A stretch of DNA of 55,873 nucleotides from Pseudanabaena sp. SR411 (GTDB lineage: Bacteria; Cyanobacteriota; Cyanobacteriia; Pseudanabaenales; Pseudanabaenaceae). Within the stretch, counting starts at the first letter, position 1. Each line of letters begins with the position of its first letter. This document shows positions 41,273 to 49,166 of this stretch, in pieces. The DNA lies in NCBI RefSeq assembly GCF_002251945.1, contig NZ_NDHW01000060.1, positions 1 through 55,873 of the forward strand. The letters run 5' to 3'. A model generated the notes under the pieces. That model was not told the DNA's origin. It did not search any database and was given only the letters and a program-made list of their open reading frames with translations. The position numbers were made by a program, and so were the translations under genes.

Positions 41273-43966
41273 TTAAAAGACCATTAATTGAAAGAAAAAG
41301 AAGGTAAAACCCATTATTAAGAGCAGATGTGGCAGATTACTAAGAAGCGATCGCCCTGTGATTCGCAGTAGTGGATAGATGCTAAATACAACAGCGGAAA
41401 GAAGAGTCACGCCTTGCAAAAACTGGGCAACTTCTAAACTCCAAGTGAGGGTGAATAAATTCTCACCACCGTAGCCCAAGGTTCTCGCTAAAACGGGTAA
41501 GCCCCGCCCAGCTTCCGTAATTGCCGCAGGAATGTAATGGGCTAGGTTTGCCGCGAGGGTTAAGGGCAGATAGGCATAGATAACTTGTAAATATTCAGGT
41601 TGTTTAGGATCAAGATTACGGGCGATCTCATGGGTTAAATAGGTCAATAGGGCCGGAATACTTAACAAAGTTAGGGCGATAGCCGTACTCGGCAATAAAT
41701 GGTCAGCATCTACAGGCACTGAACCAAATCCTAACCAACCGAGAATCCTGTGGCTATGGTGCATCAATACACCACCCAAGAGAAGTAATAGCAGAGCTAC
41801 TTCCGCACCAAAAGCGCGATGATTTTCCAGTAAATCAGAGGTAGGAAAGCGTAAATTTAGTTGGACAGAACGATTGGGACAAGCTTTCATGCAAGTCATA
41901 CAGAGTATACAGTCGCGGTTGTCCTGTAATTGAGCAGGATGGGAATAGAGCGGACAGCCTCCCGTAGCTTGTCCCTCGGTGGGAAGGGCATCAGCAAACG
42001 TAAGGTTGGTGGCGGCGCTGCCTTTGTAACAACCAAAGGTACTGCATTGGCTGCCACAGACCTGTTGAGTTGCCCGTACTTCCACCATCGCCAGTTTGGC
42101 AAACATTCCATTCATGCCGCCAATGGGACAGAGGTAGCGACACCAGAGCCGCCGTTCGTAAATGAGGCTAAAGATCACAGCTCCTGCGGTAATCGCTAGT
42201 AATAGCCAAGCCGAAAGCGCCGCATGGTGGGGTAAATCCCATAATTTTTCCCAGAGATAAATTGCCACGAAGCCGCCAAATAAAAGCCAAGCGCCCCAAC
42301 GATTCAGCCATTGGGTATTCCAAGTGAGTTGCTGACGGGGGAAGATCCAGAGAGAAAATCGCCTGATCCATTCGGCGGTAATCATAAATGGACAAACGGC
42401 ACACCAAAGACGACCGATAAACACAAACAGCAGCAAATACCCCGGCCACCACCAAGCCCAAAATAGATTGAGAGTAATACTGCTATCTCTCGTTTGCGGC
42501 CCAAGGAAACCTGCGATCGTCACAGGTACAAAAAACGCCATCATCACATACCAGATTCCTTCGGGATACCAACGGCTGAGCAGGATGTGCCGTAACCAAG
42601 GTACATCAGTCAGCAGATCAACACGAAAGGCATTTTTAGAAGATTGTACTGACCAGAGAGCTTGTTCGGAAATTACTGCTTGGGTGATGGGAGTCATGAT
42701 CACTGCACGGTGCAGAATTTCGGCTAATTCCGCCAGATTCCCTGGATAATCATAGCTAATCAGCCGCCGCATTTCCGATTGATCTAGTTCCAATAATGGA
42801 CGATTCTGTTCTTGACAAATCTCGGACAGGAAGTAACGCGCAAAATCGGGAATATCGGCTTTGCGCTGCGGCAGGCTAAAGAGTTTGATCGAAATGATAT
42901 CTAGGTCGGCGGGTACATCTATTTTGTCTGGAGAGGCGAGGATTAAGCGCACCCAAGACTGGATCGATTTCGGTGGCTCATTGGTGAGCGTCCCAGCACC
43001 ACTCACGCCGTGATTGGGTAAAATTGTTCCTGCTTTGAGGTAATGGATAATCCTTGTGCGATCGCCTTCACTCAAAATCTGAAAATTATTTAGTAAGAGA
43101 GTTCCCCGTTCTAATAACTCCAGAATTCCTTCTCTCAAACCGACTCGACCAAACAATAAATCCGTATCTAAGCGACCATCGGCGGATCGCGGTAACTTGG
43201 CACAGTCTAGCTCCGTAAATGGTTGATCGGCAAAACAAGAGCGATCGTGAATTAGCCCTGCCAGAAAAGTTTTACCAGTTCCCGCTTGTCCTTGAAAAAC
43301 GATCGGTTGTAGGGTTGTGGCGGCGCGATCAATCTGTTCGCTTAACTTTTGAGTTGCCTTGCTGTTGCCAATGATCGCTTTATGTTTAGGAACTGCTTGA
43401 ATGTAGGACTGCAAACCTTGAATGCGCTGTTGTTCTTTAGCAATGCGAGTACTATAGGCATTTAAGTCTTGGGCTAAGAGGGTATTGAAGAGGTGTTCCA
43501 TTTCAGGATGTTGCTGCATCAATTGCCAAAACTGCGCTTGGGGTAGAAACCAGACCTCGCTGTTGGTAATGGCGATCGCCTGAGTTTGATGTTTACCCTC
43601 CTTGAGCTTAGCGATCAGGGTCACATAGCCAAATAGCTCTCCTGCACTGCGCGGACGGATCTGCGATTTGCCAATTGAAGAAACTCGATAAATTTCTACG
43701 GCTCCCCATTTCATCAGATACAACCCGATCGCAGGTTGATTAGCTTGATAGATAATCGTGCCTGCTTCCACTTTAAATAAATGCAGCGATCTCGCGATAT
43801 CTTGCAAAGTGCGATCGGGTAACTGTCCCCACAGTCGATGAAACTTCAACCAATTGCCGCATTCCTCAGCCACATCTAGATTTAGATGCGGCAAACCCTC
43901 TATCCCTGCGCCCAAGGGTAGATATTCTGAAGAAGATAATGAAAGCGAATTAATTGTAGAAACCAT
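41273..43966 (-). CDS. fusion of cyclic-nucleotide-binding domain, degenerate sigma-54-type AAA+ and membrane polyferredoxin
   Basis: The protein is 897 residues. A Crp-like cNMP-binding domain spans about residues 45-165. The sigma-54-activator-like AAA+ domain (195-440) has Walker A GQAGTGKT (226-233), but the GAFTGA loop is absent (FGRVGLREGILELL at 272-285). Walker B ends in LLLNN (N293, N294) instead of DE. A membrane part from 460 has about eight helices. NapH/CcoG-like WCAVCP (521-526) and WCRYLCP (608-614) follow, then a 4Fe-4S motif CILCMTCMKACP (686-697) and a helical C-terminus. It is probably a membrane redox protein with an N-terminal sensing module. It is upstream of and coupled to cysK, which hints at sulfur or redox control. 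Confidence 0.88.
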   Translation of the reverse strand: MVSTINSLSLSSSEYLPLGAGIEGLPHLNLDVAEECGNWLKFHRLWGQLPDRTLQDIARSLHLFKVEAGTIIYQANQPAIGLYLMKWGAVEIYRVSSIGKSQIRPRSAGELFGYVTLIAKLKEGKHQTQAIAITNSEVWFLPQAQFWQLMQQHPEMEHLFNTLLAQDLNAYSTRIAKEQQRIQGLQSYIQAVPKHKAIIGNSKATQKLSEQIDRAATTLQPIVFQGQAGTGKTFLAGLIHDRSCFADQPFTELDCAKLPRSADGRLDTDLLFGRVGLREGILELLERGTLLLNNFQILSEGDRTRIIHYLKAGTILPNHGVSGAGTLTNEPPKSIQSWVRLILASPDKIDVPADLDIISIKLFSLPQRKADIPDFARYFLSEICQEQNRPLLELDQSEMRRLISYDYPGNLAELAEILHRAVIMTPITQAVISEQALWSVQSSKNAFRVDLLTDVPWLRHILLSRWYPEGIWYVMMAFFVPVTIAGFLGPQTRDSSITLNLFWAWWWPGYLLLFVFIGRLWCAVCPFMITAEWIRRFSLWIFPRQQLTWNTQWLNRWGAWLLFGGFVAIYLWEKLWDLPHHAALSAWLLLAITAGAVIFSLIYERRLWCRYLCPIGGMNGMFAKLAMVEVRATQQVCGSQCSTFGCYKGSAATNLTFADALPTEGQATGGCPLYSHPAQLQDNRDCILCMTCMKACPNRSVQLNLRFPTSDLLENHRAFGAEVALLLLLLGGVLMHHSHRILGWLGFGSVPVDADHLLPSTAIALTLLSIPALLTYLTHEIARNLDPKQPEYLQVIYAYLPLTLAANLAHYIPAAITEAGRGLPVLARTLGYGGENLFTLTWSLEVAQFLQGVTLLSAVVFSIYPLLRITGRSLLSNLPHLLLIMGFTFFFFQLMVF

Positions 43967-44331
43967 AGTTTCACATTACCATCCAATCACCTAGCTAATA
44001 AATTTAGCCCAAGAACTTATAACAAGTATGCTTTTGCTTTTCGTGTTTGTACGTTCTATTCTGAAACTGTATTGATATATAGCAGTCCTATATCATTTGT
44101 GGATTTTTTTGGTTTGTGGAAGGACACCCCATCGGGGTGTCCTTCCACAAACCATTTAGGATTGCTATAGTTATGTGGTAAGAAGCGATCGCTCATGGGT
44201 ATGGATTCAGGCAAGTGATAAACTATCAAAATATTGAGAAATAGCATTTATACTTGAGAATCTTTTGAGTTTTTTGATGCTAAGAAAATGGCTCACAAGG
44301 CTTAATATTAAAGCTGCAAATGTGAATAGAG
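43967..44331. other. gene-free divergent region
   Basis: It holds the 92-bp element at 44078-44169. The rest is AT-rich and carries the divergent promoters of the fusion gene and the STAND gene. No credible ORF. Confidence 0.55.
44078..44169. repeat. 92-bp hairpin element with TATAGC inverted ends, copy A
   Basis: Ends TATAGCAGTCCTATATCATTT and its inverted counterpart AAACCATTTAGGATTGCTATA. The inner stem is GTTTGTGGAAGGACACCCC / GGGGTGTCCTTCCACAAAC. A second 92-bp copy lies at 55135-55226 with the same ends and the same GTTTGTG cap but a different inner stem. Confidence 0.9.
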
Positions 44332-47300
44332 ATGAGTACAGATAGACAGGCTACTCTGAAACGGCTATTACGGGCGATCGCACTTTCTGAAGGCGATTTT
44401 GCTTTGTTGTTGGCGCGTTGTAACTCGATAGAGGTACGCGATTGCCTTGTTGCAGATTTAAAAGCGCAATTGGGATCTGGGCTTTACGATCGCCATATTA
44501 CAGATGCGGATGGGGTGGTGAATCTTGTCGATATTTTGGATGAGGTGGGTGAGGGGACGCAGGTAATTAGTGTCACGGGGTTGGAAGCTTCGCCGCACTT
44601 GCATGATATTTTGGCGCTGGCGAATAATGCGCGGGAGGAATTTCGGAAGCGGTTTAAGTTTCCCTTGGTGCTATGGGTGACGGATGATGTGGAAGCAGAA
44701 CTACGCAGGCGATCGCCTGATTTGGCAAGTTGGGCTGCGCCTCCCTTTGACTTTGCTTTGGATCGTGCAGAATTGCAAGCGATGTTGGAGCGTGAGACTG
44801 CGGATGTTTTGGATTGGGCGTTTGCTGCGCGGGAGGGTAAACGCGGGATTGGGCAAGAGTTACAGTGGGCATGGCAGGAATGGCAGCGCCTTGAGGAAAA
44901 CCGATCACCTGAGTTAGCGGCAAAGGTGGCGTTGGTGTTTGGGATTGAGGCGGGGAGTGGTGATGCCGCAAGGGAGCATTTTGAGAATTGTCTGGCGCAG
45001 GTGAGTACGGGGAGTTTGGCGGCGGCGGCGCGTTATCGATTGGGGTTGTGGTGGCAACTGAGAGGCAAACAGGAACGAATAGATTTTAGGATAAATTGCG
45101 ATCGCGCCCGTGTGCAGTTACAGATGGCTTGGCAGGAGCCTGAGGGTAAACAAGCATCGGTAGCCTTGGCTTTGGGTGAGATTTTGTTAGCTCTAGCTTT
45201 GCCTGAAACTGGGAAGGCGACCCAATGGGAAGCATTAGCAAATTTTGCGAATGAGTTGGTAATTTTGCCAGACTGGGCGGCGGGGTTACGCGCTGAAGTG
45301 GCGATCGCCCGTCAAGATTGGCAAGCTGCTAAGGCTGAAGCGGAGAAAGCTTTACAGGGACAGGAGCGCCAAGGTTTTTATTTGTTGTCCTTGGGGCGAT
45401 CGCTGATTGGTATGAATCTTGCCAAGGAGGCGATCGCACCTTTAGAACGGGCGAAAGCTTTGGTATTGCCAGAGGTCGATCCTGATTTGCATATTCGGAT
45501 TTTGCAAGCGTTGCATCGGGCTTATACGGCGGTGGGAAATTATCGTGATGCGTTTACGGTGAAGTGCGATCGCGAGTCGGTGGAAACGAGTTATGGTTTT
45601 CGGGCGTTTATTGGGGCAGGAAGGTTGCAACCACAACGTCGTGTCGGGGCGATCGGTGAGGATGCGATGGAGGAGGTTGCGGCTTCGGGACGACAGGCAG
45701 ATATTGAGGCATTGGTGGATCGGGTTAAACGGAGCGATTGTCGGTTAACGGTGGTGCATGGCCCCTCAGGTGTGGGTAAGAGTTCGCTGTTGCAGTCGGG
45801 GTTAGTGCCAGCCTTGCGGAAGGTTATTCATCAGTCGCGATCTATTCAGCCTGTGGTGATTGAGCATTATGAAGATTGGCAAGGGGAATTGGCGAGTAAG
45901 TTGGGGAGATCCCCCCTAGCCCCCCTTGTAAAGGGGGGAAAAGAAGAAGATCTTGAAGTCCCCCTTTATAAGGGGGATTTAGGGGGATCGGAGTCGCTTA
46001 TCGCGCATAAGTTGGGGAGATCCCCCCTAGCCCCCCTTGTAAAGGGGGGAAAAGAAGAAGAAGATCTTGAAGTCCCCCTTTACAAGGGGGATTTAGGGGG
46101 ATCTGAGTCGCTTATCGCTCAACTACACGATCGCGATCGCCAAAATCTAATTACTGTTCTCATTTTCGATCAGTTTGAGGAGTTCTTTTTTAAGCATACG
46201 GATGTACCAGCACGCTGCAAGTTATATGACTTTTTGCGTGAGTGTCTGGCTGTGCCTTATGTATGGGTGATTTTGTCGTTGCGGGAGGATTATATTCACT
46301 ATTTGTTGGAGTGCGATCGCCTTGCCAATATTGAACTGATTAACAATGACATTCTCAATAAGAATGTGCGCTATTATCTTGGTAATTTCTCGAAGGAGAG
46401 GGCGAAGGCGGTAATTAAGGAGTTGACGGAGCGATCGCCCTATCGGTTGGAGGAGGCGCTGGTGGATCGGTTGGTGGCGGATCTGGCGGCGGAGTTTGGG
46501 GAGGTGCGTCCGATTGAGTTGCAGGTGGTGGGGGCGCAGATGTTGCATAGGGAGGTGAAGATTACGACTTTGGCGGCGTATGAGGGGTTGGGGAAGAATC
46601 CAAAACAGGCTTTGGTGGAAAGGTGGTTAACTCAAGTCGTACAAGAATGTAAAAAGGATAATGAAGAACTGGCAGAACAGATTCTATATGCTTTTACTGA
46701 TGAATCTGGAAAACGCTTAGTAAAGACTAAAAATGAACTACAAAGAGATATTAAGTTATTAATGCCTGATCTATCTACAGAAGTTCAAGATGTTTCTGTT
46801 AAAGGCGATCTAAGTTTTGTACTGAATGTATTAACTGGCTCTGGTCTAGCGATTAAAATTGTGATGGCACAAGAATCCTGCTACCAGTTAATTCATGATT
46901 ATCTTGTACCACCGATCCGTCAACTGTTTGGAGGAAAATTGGAGAAACAGTTGGCTGATGAACGTCAAAAGCGAAAGCAAGCTGAAAAGGCTAGAGAGGA
47001 AAATATTCTCAACTCCCAAGCAATTGCTGATAGCCTCTATATGAAGGGTGTGATGGATAGTAAGTCGTTTAACCTTGAGGAACAAGTCGTTGTTTTAGAA
47101 AAAGCACAAACTTGGCAAGGAAAGATTACTGAGCTAAAGGTTGGTCGTATAGAGTTGTTAGCAACATTACACCGTGCTGCAAGCCTTCCCAAAGAGAAAA
47201 ATCGCTTTGAAGAGACACAATCTATCACTACTGTTGCCTTTTCTCCCGATGGACAGAGCATATTAACTGGGGGGGATAACTCAGTAACTTTGTGGAGTTA

Positions 47301-49107
47301 TCATGGGCAATTATTGCAAATCATCAATCGGGGTTTTAACAGACTCATTAGCGTTTCTTTTTCTCCCGATGGACAAAACATTTTAACTGGGAGTCGTAAT
47401 GGTATGAATGATTTTATGGCTATTACAAGCGAAAATGAGTCTGTAAAGGCAGAATTATGGAGCCTTGGTGGACAGTTGTTACAATCTTTCGAATTGAAAT
47501 TTCAATATAATCAGAAAAATCACTTTACTAGTGTTGCGTTCTCTCCCGATGGACAGATTTTGCTGACTGTTAATGAAGATAACATTGTAAGGCTGTGGAG
47601 TCGGCATAATCAACAAATGCTGCTAGGTTTCCAAGTACATCAGGCAACTGTTACTAGTGTTGTCTTTTCTCCCGATGGACAAAGCCTAATAACGGGAAGC
47701 ATAGATAATACTGCAAAATTGTGGAACCGTGATGGGCGCTTATTACAGACCTTTCAAGGACACCAAGGTTCTATCACTAGCATTGCTTTTTCTCCTAATG
47801 GACAGACCATGCTAACTGGGAGCATGGATAACACTGCGAAGTTGTGGAATTTTGACGGACGCTTATTACAAACCTTTCAAGGACATCAAGATTCTGTTGC
47901 TAGTGTTGCTTTTTCTTCCGATGGACAAAGCATACTTACTGGAAGCATGGATAACACTGCGAGGTTGTGGAGTATTGATGGTAAATTGCTACAAATCTTG
48001 CAAGGTCACCAAGCTTCTGTCACTAGCGTTGCTTTTTCTCCAGATGGACAGAGCTTACTAACTGGAAGCAGTGATAAAACGGCGAGGTTGTGGAGTATTA
48101 AGAATCATTTTATACCTAGTTTTCAAGAAAATCGGGCAACTGTCACTAGCGTTGCCTTTTCTCCTAATGGGCAAAGCCTGCTAATTGGAAGTATGGATAA
48201 AACTGCAAAGTTGTATAGTCTTGACGGGCATTTACTCCAAATCTTCCAAGAACATCAGGAAAACGTCACTAGCGTTGCCTTCTCTCCTAATGGACAGAGT
48301 GTACTAACTGGGAGTGGAGATCACACTGCAAAATTATGGGGTCTAGATGGGCGATTACTGCAAACTTTCCTAGGATATTATCCCGCTTACGTAACTAGTG
48401 TCGCCTTTTCTCCTGATGGACAGAGTGTGTTAACTGGAAGTATGAATGATATGGCGAATTTGTGGAGTATAAACGGGGAATTGCTGCAAACTTTTCAGGG
48501 ACACAATGCTTTCGTAACAAGTGTTGTTTTTTCTCCTGATGGACAAAATGTGCTAACTGGAAGTTTCGATAACACAGTGAAGTTATGGGATCTTGACGGT
48601 AAAGTAATGCAAAATTTTGAAGGGCATCTAGCTGCTGTCTACAGTATTGCTTTTTCTCCTGATGGACAAAGCATATTAACTGGGAGTGGGGATCACACAG
48701 CAAAGTTATGGGGGCTATATGGACGATTGCTGCAAACTTTTCAGGGACACCAAGCTGCCATTACCAGTGTTGCTTTTGCTCCAGATGGACAGGGAGTGTT
48801 AACTGGGAGTGGAGATCATACTACGAAGTTGTGGAGTTTAGATGGGCGGTTGCTGCAAACCTTCAAGGGACACCAATCTGCTATCACTAGCGTTGAATTT
48901 GCGCCCAGTGGACAGAGTATACTGACTGGGAGTTGGGATAAAACGGTGAAGTTGTGGAATTTTGATCTGAAATATTCATTAGCTTTACTCTGTGAGCATT
49001 TGCACGATTTTGCATCAGTTAGTAATACTCCAAACATCCCAGAAAAAAGTTGGATACTTCGGCAACGTGCTCAGAAAGTCTTTAAAAGTACTTCTCCACC
49101 CACTTAG
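44332..49107 (+). CDS. STAND-type NTPase with TPR-like region and 14 WD40 repeats
   Basis: The protein is 1591 residues. Residues 1-170 form an N-terminal alpha/beta domain (RLLRAIALSEGDFALLLARCN, EFRKRFKFPLVLWVTDDVEAEL) shared by many cyanobacterial NTPase genes. 195-410 are TPR-like helices. The STAND NTPase has Walker A GPSGVGKSS (477-485), Walker B VLIFDQFEEF (609-618) and LSLREDYI (649-656). 865-900 is a basic coiled coil. Residues 963-1545 hold 14 WD40 repeats (SVAFSPDGQSILTGS.D.TAKLW), i.e. two seven-bladed propellers. Residues 523-597 are two in-frame copies of a genomic repeat. The P-loop ATPase gene follows 59 bases later. STAND proteins act as switch-like sensors; a signalling or defence role is inferred. 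Confidence 0.9.
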   Translation: MSTDRQATLKRLLRAIALSEGDFALLLARCNSIEVRDCLVADLKAQLGSGLYDRHITDADGVVNLVDILDEVGEGTQVISVTGLEASPHLHDILALANNAREEFRKRFKFPLVLWVTDDVEAELRRRSPDLASWAAPPFDFALDRAELQAMLERETADVLDWAFAAREGKRGIGQELQWAWQEWQRLEENRSPELAAKVALVFGIEAGSGDAAREHFENCLAQVSTGSLAAAARYRLGLWWQLRGKQERIDFRINCDRARVQLQMAWQEPEGKQASVALALGEILLALALPETGKATQWEALANFANELVILPDWAAGLRAEVAIARQDWQAAKAEAEKALQGQERQGFYLLSLGRSLIGMNLAKEAIAPLERAKALVLPEVDPDLHIRILQALHRAYTAVGNYRDAFTVKCDRESVETSYGFRAFIGAGRLQPQRRVGAIGEDAMEEVAASGRQADIEALVDRVKRSDCRLTVVHGPSGVGKSSLLQSGLVPALRKVIHQSRSIQPVVIEHYEDWQGELASKLGRSPLAPLVKGGKEEDLEVPLYKGDLGGSESLIAHKLGRSPLAPLVKGGKEEEDLEVPLYKGDLGGSESLIAQLHDRDRQNLITVLIFDQFEEFFFKHTDVPARCKLYDFLRECLAVPYVWVILSLREDYIHYLLECDRLANIELINNDILNKNVRYYLGNFSKERAKAVIKELTERSPYRLEEALVDRLVADLAAEFGEVRPIELQVVGAQMLHREVKITTLAAYEGLGKNPKQALVERWLTQVVQECKKDNEELAEQILYAFTDESGKRLVKTKNELQRDIKLLMPDLSTEVQDVSVKGDLSFVLNVLTGSGLAIKIVMAQESCYQLIHDYLVPPIRQLFGGKLEKQLADERQKRKQAEKAREENILNSQAIADSLYMKGVMDSKSFNLEEQVVVLEKAQTWQGKITELKVGRIELLATLHRAASLPKEKNRFEETQSITTVAFSPDGQSILTGGDNSVTLWSYHGQLLQIINRGFNRLISVSFSPDGQNILTGSRNGMNDFMAITSENESVKAELWSLGGQLLQSFELKFQYNQKNHFTSVAFSPDGQILLTVNEDNIVRLWSRHNQQMLLGFQVHQATVTSVVFSPDGQSLITGSIDNTAKLWNRDGRLLQTFQGHQGSITSIAFSPNGQTMLTGSMDNTAKLWNFDGRLLQTFQGHQDSVASVAFSSDGQSILTGSMDNTARLWSIDGKLLQILQGHQASVTSVAFSPDGQSLLTGSSDKTARLWSIKNHFIPSFQENRATVTSVAFSPNGQSLLIGSMDKTAKLYSLDGHLLQIFQEHQENVTSVAFSPNGQSVLTGSGDHTAKLWGLDGRLLQTFLGYYPAYVTSVAFSPDGQSVLTGSMNDMANLWSINGELLQTFQGHNAFVTSVVFSPDGQNVLTGSFDNTVKLWDLDGKVMQNFEGHLAAVYSIAFSPDGQSILTGSGDHTAKLWGLYGRLLQTFQGHQAAITSVAFAPDGQGVLTGSGDHTTKLWSLDGRLLQTFKGHQSAITSVEFAPSGQSILTGSWDKTVKLWNFDLKYSLALLCEHLHDFASVSNTPNIPEKSWILRQRAQKVFKSTSPPT
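45898..46122. repeat. tandem in-frame copies of a CCCCCCTAGCCCCCCTTG dispersed repeat
   Basis: Copy 1 is 45898-46008 (111 nt) and copy 2 is 46009-46122 (114 nt), nearly identical except for one extra GAA and a few substitutions. Each contains CCCCCCTAGCCCCCCTTGTA paired with AAGGGGGG, then CCCCCTTTATAAGGGGGATTT. This is the kind of element usually found between cyanobacterial genes. Here both stay in frame and encode GRSPLAPLVKGGKEE...VPLYKGDLGG. Confidence 0.9.
47215..48975 (+). repeat. 14 tandem WD40-coding DNA repeats
   Basis: The period is about 123 bases for units 4 to 14, with strong nucleotide similarity (CTTTTTCTCCYGATGGACA and ACTGGRAGY recur). Units 1 to 3 are longer and more diverged. 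Such arrays can recombine and change blade number. Confidence 0.85.
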
Positions 49108-49166
49108 GCAATTTATCGCTTCACTGGCAAAAAACTTACAAAAAACAAAAATCTATAAATAAACAA

